A stretch of 64,000 nucleotides of DNA from Ligula intestinalis (lineage: Eukaryota; Platyhelminthes; Cestoda; Diphyllobothriidea; Diphyllobothriidae), in contig JAYGXS010000001.1 in NCBI GenBank assembly GCA_036362985.1, positions 71,189,545 to 71,253,544 on the forward strand. Reading direction: 5' to 3'. The notes beneath the pieces are model-generated. The model was given only the letters and a program-made list of their open reading frames with translations, was not told where the DNA came from and did not search any database. This document shows positions 54,945 through 64,000 of the stretch, piece by piece; position 1 is the stretch's first letter, and each line of letters opens with the position of its first letter. The position numbers and the translations under genes are program-made.

Positions 54945-55734
54945 CTTTTCTTTGATTTTTGTGAAAAATTATGGAAAAAATAATTATGCAACAATTAATG
55001 CAATTCCTATAGCAAAACCATCTGTTTTCCGCTTTCTAGCATGGTTTCCATAGAGAAAAGTTCTGTGTGAAAAATTCGCTCTACAGTTTGGAACTATGGG
55101 CTCAGGCAGTTGATAGAGGCAATACGGTGCATGCAGTCTATATCGATTTCAAAAAGGCCTTCTGTTGTGGATACAAAACTTTCTAATCGGCCGCTCTCAG
55201 ACTGTCCATGTCAGTGAAAAGCGGTCGGCGGAGGCTGCGGTTGAGATCGATGTTCTTCAAGGCCCTACTTTTTGTATTATCTACATCAATGTTTGAGGCA
55301 GTGAACTGGATCGCCATGTTTGCCGGTGGTAAAAGCTTGGGAGCGTCGTTTGAACTGCAGCTGACGTAGAGCATCTACAAAGGAACCTTAACCGATTCCA
55401 AACATATTCAAGGGACTGGCTGTTGCCGTTCAATGAGAGCTGCGAAAGAGCTCAGCATCTTCGAAAAGGCAAAAGGCTACAGACGGCTTCGAGGGGATCT
55501 GATACTAACATTTCGCATCTTAACTCCCCAAGATGACTATCTTGAGTCAGGAGATTTCTTGGAGTTAGCAACAATGACGAATTTGAGAGGTCATCCTTTC
55601 AAACTGCGTGTAACTGAGGCCATGCTGTACACTCAGAACTTCTTTTTATCCAACACAGTGCTCACAGCTGGGAATTCTTCACCTTTGGATTTCCTTATAT
55701 CGGAATCGTTAGATGTTTTTAAGTGAAAGCTGCA

Positions 55735-56060
55735 AAAATGCAGTAGTGAACGCTAAAATACAACGTGAAGGCTGTCATCCGGACGCCCGAAAATTGCAAT
55801 TAAAATACTAATTTCTATATTCTAGCAGCATTTTTATAGTATAACTTATTATAGTAGAGGGCAATCGACCAAACCATCTGACTGACATGGGAAAAGTATG
55901 ATTATACTACTCGCTACATTCTAGTAAGGTTGTTTTATAGACTACCCTATCCAGAGTAGTGTATCCTACACCCCTACACAACCGACGTCCCAGTGAGGCC
56001 CATAACAATTATGAATATTATATGATACACAAATGATCAAGTAAACCTTTTTTCAGGCGA
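55735..56060. other. Non-coding, nothing recognised
   Basis: Short AT-rich spacer between LINE-E and repeat B copy 3. Confidence 0.45.
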
Positions 56061-56065
56061 AGGTG

Positions 56066-56500
56066 AAGGTATCGCAGGGGGTTAAGTGAGTTAAACCGTG
56101 CAACTGCGATCTTCAGACCATGGCTACTTAGTGCTGAAGAGAAGTCGTTTAAGGCCAGAGTAGTAGGAAGAATGTATGGTATAAAGGAATGGAGAATAGA
56201 TGGAGAGAGATTTGACTTGAATAGCTAACGACCAGCAGGGGAGCCAGCCACGACCCAAGTGCAGTTTTCAGCAGCAGCAGCAGCGAGAACTGGCATTGTC
56301 TGGTTGCCTCAAAGGTTATTGGCCGGAAAGACTGCATCGACCAAGGCGTGCATGCATCCTATTCGCCACCGAGAAAGGCTGGCCTTTGCGGGACCTGATT
56401 GGCTGTTGCAGAGAGGGTGCCTTAAGTGCAGAAGTACTCGTTAGCGGCAGCGAGCCTTCGGACATGCTCGTCTATGTGGAGTGAGTCACCACAAAGGTTT
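56066..56500 (+). repeat. Dispersed repeat B, copy 3
   Basis: Starts ATCGCAGGGGGTTAAGTGAG, then TTAAACC, CAACTGCGATCTTCAGACCA and GGCCAGAGTAGTAGGAA; these match copy 1 closely. The end has GGACCTGATTGGC and GGAGTGAGTCA. A CAG trinucleotide run (five units, about 56267-56282) lies inside. No ORF of its own. Confidence 0.7.
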
Positions 56501-56859
56501 TCACGGTCTTCCTGACTTGACTATATGCGAACCGGGAGGATCCCGTCAGCGATAGTCTACGCGGCCCCTAAACGTTTTCCCTTTGCTCAACCCCCAGCGG
56601 ACTGTCAACAATTATGGTGGATACTTCTGTGCGAGAGAACGTTCGTGTTCTAGGCATCTGCATCGATAAAGAAGAAAGAGGGTCGGTCACTGGATACTTC
56701 TCTTTTCGCAACCTAGTCGGCGACTCTGCAAGCAGCGAGAGATTATCTGGCCGCATCTTCCCCATTTTGACTTTGTCCCGTGACCTTTGCGATCCTCTCT
56801 TCGTTTTGATCTAGCATACATGAACCATGAATATATGACAGATGCAGCAGCAATGGATG

Positions 56860-57000
56860 CAAAGCAGCCTAAGGTGGTTATTTTAGCATTGCAACGAACA
56901 TTTTGTCATACTTAAGCCCTGATTAAGGACACCTGGGATCCATGCGCATTCAAGTCAACGCCGTACCACGGAGTCACGGGCCCGTTGTTCTATCGGTTGC
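56860..57000 (-). repeat. SINE head fragment, - strand
   Basis: On the - strand: GGCAACCGATAGAACAACGGGCCCGTG-type leader and head (compare CCGACAAATTAACGGGCCCG in the element at 18075), a decayed A-box region and CTTAAGTATGACAAAATG. The ribozyme core is not recognisable. With the copy at 57085-57240 it forms an inverted pair separated by about 85 bp. Confidence 0.5.
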
Positions 57001-57084
57001 CATCGGGCCTATGAATTGTGCTGAAATTGCGTTCATAAATCCAGTTAAACAAATGTTCCTCACGACACACTCGCAACCAAAAGG

Positions 57085-57240
57085 TTGAAGGCCCCGTGGC
57101 TCAGTGTTAGAGCGTTCGACTCAAGGCTCAATCTTTCATTTTTTATATTCCAACTGCTACGAAGCTGGGGCTGACTATGGCTGATAGATGATGACTAGTA
57201 CTTCAGAGCGGACATTCTAGTCTCATTTTCCTTTGTGTGT
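57085..57240 (+). repeat. SINE copy with clear A box, decayed ribozyme
   Basis: GCCCCGTGGCTCAGTGTTAG contains a near-perfect pol III A box (TGGCTCAGTGTTAGAGCG). The B box is weak. The ribozyme region reads GACTATGG, CTGATAG (core mutated), an expanded stem II region, GAGC in place of GAAA, and TAGTCTC. GACTA...TAGTC still pair as stem I. Catalysis is not expected. Confidence 0.6.
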
Positions 57241-57249
57241 AAAACTTTT

Positions 57250-59995
57250 GTACCTTATCAACTGCCCATAACCCGCCCCTCCAGAGAATAACAATGAATG
57301 CAGAAATGGTTGACTCGTTTTATTCTATGTTGGAGGACTAAGGAAAATGATTTATTAGGAAGGGAATTCTTAAATTACCTTGCAAAATAACCTTTTTATG
57401 CAGTTAAGTTATTCACAGGGCAAAAAAAATATTAAAGCGAATAGCGAATCATTGAATGTCCTAGTGATTTTAACTTCGGTCGGCAGGAAAGCCCTCTGAA
57501 AACCTAAAACCATCCAGGCAACAGAACGACAGACAGCTAAGGCATGCAATGATTCTCACACAAATGGAGCTACTGAAACGTACCTAGTAGACAATAATGC
57601 AAGAATAAGAATTAATTGCATTTTATCCACTTAATAGCACATGTACTGTTCTAAATTACTTCAAAAGTGGAAACCCAAGTCAGAGACAGAAAGCTTTACA
57701 AATAGGCTTTAATAAAAGATTTGAATGTACTTTAAAAGCTTCTAGGCGTTTTTATGGATGAATGAATGGGAATGGCGAAACGTTGAGATTAGTAGGATGT
57801 GTGCAAAAAATATGGCCTGATAATGCCTGAACAACTACAACCCCATACTCATTCCATACTTAGGAGAATACAGGTGGAGGAATATTCAAAACCTGACTGC
57901 GGGTTGGGAATAACTCCACACACGTGAACTGATTTTCAGGTATAAATCAGCTCTTTTTTACTAAAGTTGCGAAATTTTCCATTGAAAAATTATAAAAGAT
58001 AAATTAACGAGCATATATTTGCTTTCGATAAATTTCCTTTCAGGCCGGTAAATTTTTATCGTTATGAATCGAAATCCTAAAAGAAGGTGGATTGGTAGAA
58101 AAAGCATACGGTTGTCTAGGTTGGGTGGGGGAGGAGAGAGGGACACCGATTAGATTTCTGATCACAATTCTGTCCCCCACCCCCTCCGGCCCTGACAACC
58201 GCAAACCCGCATATTTTATTGGGTTATGTATGATACAAAAGTACAGATTCGAAGCGAATTTGTTGAACGCAAACGTATGTTTTGTATACCTTGTTTTCTG
58301 AAAATGCTTCAGGCTCCTCAGTCTCCTTTTTGAGGTTACTTTTTGCACGACCTTAACTAAGTTATCACCGTTAACGTCCTAACTAAAATGCTGGTATATT
58401 TGTGTCAGTTTTATGAACAATATAGACTAGAAAGCGTTCTGAAAGGAAAGATAACCTTAATAGCACAATAGCATCGACACTGAGACCGAAAAAATATCTC
58501 TAAGATAACTTAAAAAGGGCCTAACAAAAGATTATGGAAATATTTGCTCATTTATCTGAATGATAGACGCCACTAAATGTTTAAAGCAAAAGGGATCGAT
58601 TATTTTTATGTCTTTTATAACCACAAACATCTAAAAAAGACTGGGAAAATTCACGAAGAGTTCAAAAAGGTTCTTTTTTTCAATGAAATGACAGGCATGC
58701 TGCATTAGTTAGACACTGTTTGCATTAGAGGGGAATCCTGTCATGTCAATGGTAGGAGCAAAATATTTTCATCGGTACACCTCACTGCTACCAGTTGCTA
58801 GGATTTTAGGCAACGAAGATTGACGTAGCTTTGACACATGGTTCCCATTGCTATCTGTAAGCGCACTAAACGCTGTTCCATTCTGATGGAGATAATTTAA
58901 GTCTGCAAGCACTCTTACCACAAAGCCTTAATTGTGATAAGAAAATTCCCACCTCGGACGGTGACAGACAAGCTTAATTAAAGTGCGCCGGATGATTTTA
59001 GCAGTAATCACGGTGCATGCCGAACGTAAAGTTGCTGGATGTCTGATTTTTCGGCTTAAATTTGTTGTTGTTACCATCGCAAACGACGCGTCATTTCATT
59101 TTAGGAAAATTCCCAGTAAGAGCTACGCCGATGGTGCTTGTGGTGATGAGGCGTTGCTGTAAACAAACGACGAGCTCACCCTTCACTTATCAAAAACCAG
59201 ACTAACAGAGCTAAGACCGATCGAAACTCTACTGCCATTGGGTAACTTTGCTATTATTAGGTACGATTTCGTTTGGGGCATAAAGAGAGGAGGCGGTTTG
59301 TAGACCGACTCTCCTTCGAAGGTGCGGTCAATTAAAAACGTTCTGTGATGTCGTTGATGAGAATTTCAAAATAAGAAAATTCGGTAGCATGCTATCCGCT
59401 GCTGGGATAACCTGACAGACTGAGACTAGGGGAAGTGAAGAACAAAGTAGCAAATGTCCATTTGAGCTTCCTGTTGTAGAATCGTAGGCGCATAGCGAAT
59501 TTTGAGCTGCACGTGACAAAGACTGAGCGCCAGCAATCGAAAAACATTATAAGGGGGGTCAAAATCCAGTAAACTCGACAACCCACTGCGTCCACTCAAA
59601 GACCGCGCAACTTAAGCCTCCAAATAGAATGTTTGCGCAAATGATGTATCGGTACAGAAATATAATTGTCACAAGGAAACGCGAAATTCGTTCATTACGC
59701 ATTTATCAGAAGACTTTTAACGAGAGTGAGAATGAGTGTAGTACAATACGAATCCAACAGTGGGCTCAGCGTTCTAGGGCCTGAGAGTTTATTAAAACAC
59801 GAAACGATTAGCTGGTCGAGCTGCTATCACCCTCTATAGTAAAACGTTTACATCCATGCAACTGAGATCACTGCGGACTTGAGGATCGTGTCGTACAGCG
59901 TGACACAGAAGCATATCACAGTTGAAACAGGTATAATAGTCCATAAAGCCTACTTGGAAAGGGCATCTTCATTTATGACAGCCCTTTTTCTCATC
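57250..59995. other. Non-coding, nothing recognised
   Basis: AT-rich with short frames. Frames at 57961-58348 overlap on both strands around a C-rich tract (CCCCCACCCCC near 58180) and have no family resemblance. No gene is supported. Confidence 0.45.
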
Positions 59996-60026
59996 TTTCA
60001 TCCTTTTAGGTAACTGCCTCTGGGAT

Positions 60027-60042
60027 GGGGGGGGGGGGGGGG
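60027..60042 (+). repeat. 16-bp G homopolymer
   Basis: An uninterrupted run of 16 G, which could fold as a G-quadruplex and is prone to length change or sequencing error. Confidence 0.95.
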
Positions 60043-60309
60043 AAATGAAGGTGATCGGGCGGGTGAGTTAACCTTCTTTCGGTAGGATACTGGCATCTGA
60101 ACATTGGCGCGACGCGTACCGCAGACACGCATGGCATGATGAATTTAAATTTTTCGACTTGCATCACGCAAGAGAGCACCGTGAAAACTTTTGTGCGGGG
60201 CTGTGGCCAACCTGGGGCGCAGACGTCGTACGTGCCTTGCTCGAAGGTTCGGTTACGTCGCCGCCCCAGGGTCCCCTTTTTCCGCAACGCGAGCTGGTGG
60301 GTGGGGCAG

Positions 60310-60343
60310 AGGCCTATCCTGTCAGTTCTGACAGGATAGGCCT
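60310..60343 (+). repeat. Perfect 34-bp palindrome
   Basis: AGGCCTATCCTGTCAG, a 2-nt TT centre, then CTGACAGGATAGGCCT: 16-bp arms with no mismatch. It lies in a GC-rich stretch of unknown nature and is not linked to a gene end or a recognised transposon terminus. Confidence 0.95.
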
Positions 60344-60344
60344 G

Positions 60345-60920
60345 GATGGTGGTTCGATGTGGCGTGATCTCTAAAGATGACGCATGCTCCATTTTGACAG
60401 TCGCCGGCGGCACTTTTGAAGTCCAAGGTCATTTCAAAAGCATGTCATGACGTAGTTGGGCTTTTTACCGAAACAACATGGAAAAGCGTCTGGGACTTCA
60501 ATATTAACTCAGATAAAAAATGTAGAAAAAAATGCAAGACCACACATAAGAGGTGAAGAGCATTTTCCCTGCGAGCCTGGTCAGAAGGGGACTTAAGGAT
60601 AAAACGTGAATGCGATGAAAATGCTCATAGTCAGACTGCTTTAGTTTTCATCTTGCAGGATTTCCAGAAACTCACCTTTTAAATTAGATACCGAGCAGAG
60701 GAATTTCGAGACAGGAAACATGACTGTATCAGAGACAGCCTGATCCAACATGACCAGCACTAGTACTTCGTGAAGCATCCAGTCGATGATGGAAGTGCTG
60801 CATTGTACGCTGAAACTCTTCCACTTCAATGCTTTTGGATCCCTAATGAGCGCACTGGAAACAGGAATAGGAACCCCCTCTGAAATAGGTCATTTTGATC
60901 TTAGATCCCGGTGACTAAGA
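60345..60920. other. Non-coding, nothing recognised
   Basis: No recognisable gene. A 135-codon frame on the - strand (60006-60413) spans the G-run and palindrome and is composition-driven. Confidence 0.4.
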
Positions 60921-60924
60921 TGTA

Positions 60925-61070
60925 GGATTACGGTTTAGTGGAATTAAAGTTAAGATTAGCATTAGGATTGGAGTTAGCATTGGGTTAGGTTTACGATTGT
61001 GATGAGGGTTAGCGTTTGGCTTATAGTTTTTGTCAGGGTGGGCATCAGGACACAGGTTTAGGTAACCTGC
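60925..61070 (+). repeat. Degenerate GTTAG-rich tract
   Basis: Repeated short words GTTAG, GTTAGCATT, GGGTTAGG and GGGTTAGCG over about 140 bp, never in perfect register. It resembles a decayed minisatellite or interstitial telomere-like (TTAGGG) sequence. Origin uncertain. Confidence 0.5.
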
Positions 61071-61269
61071 CCAGATTGTAGCGCATGACGTTCTGCATTA
61101 GAGTTGGTTCCTATTACTGGGTCTTGCCCATGATCCTTCCGGACACCTCGCAGAGTGGACTCATAGCGTCTAATATTCTGCATCTTCTTCGGAGCTGTCC
61201 CTACTATACAAGCCTGTAGTAGCTGCTAGCGCTACGTGAAACTCACGATCAGCTGCACGTGATTGTCCG

Positions 61270-61645
61270 CCGCATACTGACTCATCGCGCCCCACTGCTG
61301 TTGACGGCGTGCCTTTGGGACCAGGCGCAATTGAATGTGCCTTGCCTTCTCGTCATGACCTTCATCTGTCCAATGAGATGCCCGCATTCGTAGACTGGCT
61401 TCGACTTGTCTGCACAGCCCTCAATGCGGTGGCTACTGCTAGAGGTCACCTCGGACCTAGTCCGCCTCGCAGCTCGAGGTGCGCTCTGATAGTCAAACTT
61501 CCTACTATCTATTCTTCGCTCCATCTGTACTTTTCTTAACACTCTGGCTTTCTCTATACTTCTTCCATCTCCTAAGGAACCGGGCCTGGAAGATCGCAGT
61601 CGCAAGGGTAAACCATCTTAGACTTAACACCACGCGATAAGCCTT
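61270..61645 (-). repeat. Dispersed repeat B, copy 4
   Basis: On the - strand the start series GCGACTGCGATCTTCCAGGC lies near 61600, with CCAATGAGATGCC in the body. It is more diverged than copies 1 and 3. Overlapping frames on both strands (61282-61605) follow its GC content. Confidence 0.5.
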
Positions 61646-61979
61646 CGACCACAATTGCGTGGTAAATCCACCCGTAAAGGGATGTCAAATTCCGAGAGGT
61701 AAGGATGACTCTAGCATAAAGTAACCGTGCGACAGCTTACTGAAAATGATTACCTAACTGAAATTTTCAAATGAACTGCATGAAGTGCTGCAGTGTTCAC
61801 AGGTGAGCCTTAGAGGTTACGGTTCGTTTTCTAATGGAAACAAATCAAATCACGAGGTCAGTTAGAAGGTCGGACTACCCTAAATTTCAGACTATGAGCT
61901 ATGTTGGGTCTTGTTAACTTTGCTTGTGCATAATTATAGAGTAAAGTATATTTCAGTTTACCCAATTATGAAAAATTCC

Positions 61980-62165
61980 CGCCCACTGTGGAAGTCGAAC
62001 CCACACAACAGGGAAGGCATTTGCTGGCCAAGCAAATCAACCCAAGTGTGATAAAATTCACGGCGCGCGGTGAGACTCGTAGTTCTGTGGTAGAGCGTTG
62101 GCTGCGCAAAGGCCTACTCTGCTGCGTAGTTTCGACTCCAACCGAGGTTGCGAGTTTTTACAAGT
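61980..62165. repeat. Two tRNA-like fragments, opposite strands
   Basis: On the - strand near 61984-62045, a T-arm-like GTGGGTTCGACTTCCAC (five pairs) follows GGTTGATTTGCTTGGCC. On the + strand near 62067-62140, TAGTTCTGTGGTAGAGCG (A box) is followed by a B-box-like GTTTCGACTCC. Neither gives an acceptor stem or a good anticodon arm, so these are tRNA-derived SINE heads or pseudogenes rather than functional tRNAs. Confidence 0.5.
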
Positions 62166-62174
62166 GGGTCAACT

Positions 62175-63900
62175 GAAACTAATTAGTTCTATATACTTTC
62201 ATCGGCTTATTGAATTTTGAAAGAAGTGTCTGAAAAGCTGGAAAAAATAAGTTTAAAAAGCTGATAAAAATCGAGTATTAAAATATACTCAGTGCCGTTT
62301 TCTGTAAATTAAGGCCACTAGGTTATCTCTGTTCGATGGGCGTTAAAGTACAGTTGCGGGATATTTAATCGATATTCTTTCCTCATTTACTTCCTAAAGA
62401 TCATATAGCGGCAGGTGATCTGTCGACTGCTATTGACCATATATCAATGATCAACACATATGGGTCAGTCGGCGTCCGGAAAATCAGCAAATTGTCGTGG
62501 TATCAAAGGGAAACGACTGCTGAGAAAGATGTGTTGAGTTAAGTGACCGTGCATTTCTCTTTGTACCACATATATTTCATGCACCACAAGTGCGTGGTCA
62601 AATCGATGTAGTACGACACGAAATTTACTTTGGAAAAAGAACTGGTCTCGAGAAAAGCCCATAATACTCAAAAAAAATTAAGTTCGCTTACTGCGAGATA
62701 GTTGGAGGCACTACCAGAAGCGTAGTATGAAGGAACGCTTCGCAAAAGGTTCTGGGCTCTGTTGGGCCCCAGACAACAGTAGGCATTAGATTTAATAAAA
62801 AAATAACAATTCGCGGATCCTGCTAGAGTTGAGTTAAATCTTAACAGGAGAACAACAAAGTCGGACTGGTCGTTGAAAGTATATCCAAAGACCCAAGACT
62901 GATCCCGTAAAGAAATGTACTGCAAAAATGCAGGCCATAGATTTGGAGAAAGAGCAATGTGGTTGAATATTAAGTCATGTTTTAAGGAAAGATCAGCCAA
63001 CTTATAGAAAATTGGTTTAATGAAAAAAAACAGTGCTTGAGTGCGCACTGTGAGCAAATATTCGATGATCCGCAGAATACAACAGAATATTCACCTTTAG
63101 CAAGTTTAAACGTCAATTTCGCTTTTGGAAATCGTGGTAAGAATTTTTCCCAAAAGCGAATAATTTATCACTGTGCTATGTTCGTTGGGGTGAAATTAAA
63201 TTGCCCTTCAAAAGAGTAAAACCTTAGTTGTAGTGATCATCAGGCGGCTCAAGTAGTATCGCATTGCTAATAGTCTACCTGACTACGAAGGAACACGTAT
63301 TCCTTGGAAAAAAAGCAGCCAACGGCATAAATTAAGACCGAAAGAAATTGACAGAGTCTTTTTAAGATGCAGCCTAGGAATAAGTGCGTTAGGCCACAAA
63401 AATGCCGTGAGCTCTCATTGGCCACGAGGTCGCATTCATTTTTTTGCTGAGCCCGCGTCGTTTTTCTTCATCGCTACAGAGCCTGCATGCCCGTACATGT
63501 CTCAACGACTCGCAGTCCCATTGTGTTTCCTGCTCGGTCTCGTGACTCAAGGCAGGGGGGGGGTATCCTGTTTTCCTCGCTTGCCAAACAGCAGACATTA
63601 ATCACTGCAAGCCTTTGTCAAACCAGGCGATATGCCTATGCCACTGTGTGCAGTTCTTTTTAACAGAACTTAAACGTGGAAATTTTTTTTCCGCTACCAC
63701 ACATCTCCAGACGCCTGCTACTCACACGTGGACGCCTGTGACTTCGAATCGGTGTCAGCCAGTCATCACTGCACTGCTCAAGCTCTCTTTCGAGGGCTCA
63801 AGGAGCCAACAGTATTCACCTCCAGCACTAATAGTTCGGTTGACCCGCAGACACGCACCTGTCATCAGCAGGGACTGAAGCCCGTCCAGACACTGCTAAT
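62175..63900. other. Non-coding; unclassified 129-codon frame
   Basis: A hydrophobic, Phe-rich frame on the - strand (62668-63057) runs into a second one (62465-62671). No domain was recognised; the pair could be a frameshifted remnant of an unknown element. The rest has short frames only. Confidence 0.35.
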
Positions 63901-63938
63901 TCAGAAGAAGAAGATGCAATCACTGGAACAAGAGTTTT

Positions 63939-63979
63939 ATTTTCCTGACGTTTCGCATTCCGTTGGAAATCTTCAATCA
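63939..63979 (-). ncRNA. Decayed hammerhead-like motif, PLE-associated
   Basis: Fourth - strand member of the series: ATGATTG in the core position, imperfect hairpin GATTTCC/GGAATG, intact GAAA, palindromic ACGT, C, then AGGAAAAT. The flank CACTGGAACAAGAGTTTTAT is shared with the other copies. It runs close to the window end, so any adjoining PLE would lie outside. Confidence 0.45.
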
Positions 63980-64000
63980 TACGTAATGGTAGGATAATGG

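Larger units (their letters stand above)
52700..55730 (+). mobile_element. LINE-E, endonuclease and RT, degraded and split
   Basis: On the + strand: endonuclease (FTNAQSMFVDLGELKTHLCE at 52705-52932, then ILIMGDFNAPHIAWNAS at 53204-53437). RT follows: VHFTETTALKELLGLKESKL and LPADWKLAWITPLYKGRSR (54110-54360), then after an insertion KIMEKIIMQQLMQFL and AVDRGNTVHAVYIDFKKAF (54965-55160), LNRFQTYSRDWLLPFNES and the tail GYRRLRGDLILTFRILT...LRGHPFKLRV (55433-55726). The tail stop is at about 55724. It has stops and frameshifts, a local inverted duplication (53092-53229) and a foreign 550-bp segment (54395-54944). The FADD box was not recognised and is probably destroyed. Confidence 0.85.

Noticed and set aside
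1..64000. CRISPR array, bacterial operon or phage
   Set aside because: No short regularly spaced repeats with unique spacers, no dense same-strand coding, no Shine-Dalgarno pattern; introns and LINE/PLE content are eukaryotic.

Overview
This is animal nuclear DNA from a repeat-rich genome, most likely a parasitic flatworm; a tapeworm or fluke is my best guess, not a proof. Spliced genes, canonical GT-AG introns, one 34-nt micro-intron, abundant Penelope-like elements (PLEs), CR1-like LINEs and hammerhead-ribozyme SINE-like repeats all fit. There are no operons, rRNA genes, convincing functional tRNAs or CRISPR arrays.

Only two cellular genes are well supported. On the + strand (25593-35572), seven exons encode the complete catalytic domain of a GH47 class I alpha-1,2-mannosidase of the ER mannosidase I (MAN1B1) type; its N-terminal exon(s) were not found. 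On the - strand (40002-40568), one uninterrupted exon encodes a full-length ARL6/BBS3-like small GTPase.

Most of the rest is mobile DNA. A nearly continuous CR1-like LINE lies at 9380-14120 (-). Degenerate LINE copies occupy 42385-45740 (-, with a second LINE family nested inside), 45870-47870 (+), 51990-52300 (-) and 52700-55730 (+, split by a 550-bp insertion). PLE copies with reverse-transcriptase and GIY-YIG remnants lie at 7832-8791 (+), 21700-23850 (-), 49840-50345 (-) and 50380-50525 (+). Long-armed foldback elements lie at 31125-31812 and 51065-51890. Several unnamed dispersed repeats (called A, B and C here) recur.

The most interesting system is a family of short elements with a tRNA-like pol III head followed by a type I hammerhead ribozyme. 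The best copies are at 18075-18340 (-, 11-bp target-site duplication) and 48753-49090 (+, start of a head-to-tail dimer). These resemble schistosome SmAlpha elements or animal retrozymes. A second hammerhead-like motif at 15742-15785, with four decayed relatives, is linked to PLE sequence. Stem III is a short near-palindrome in both types, which suggests dimeric ribozymes. PLEs are plausible suppliers of reverse transcriptase for the short elements; that link is inference.
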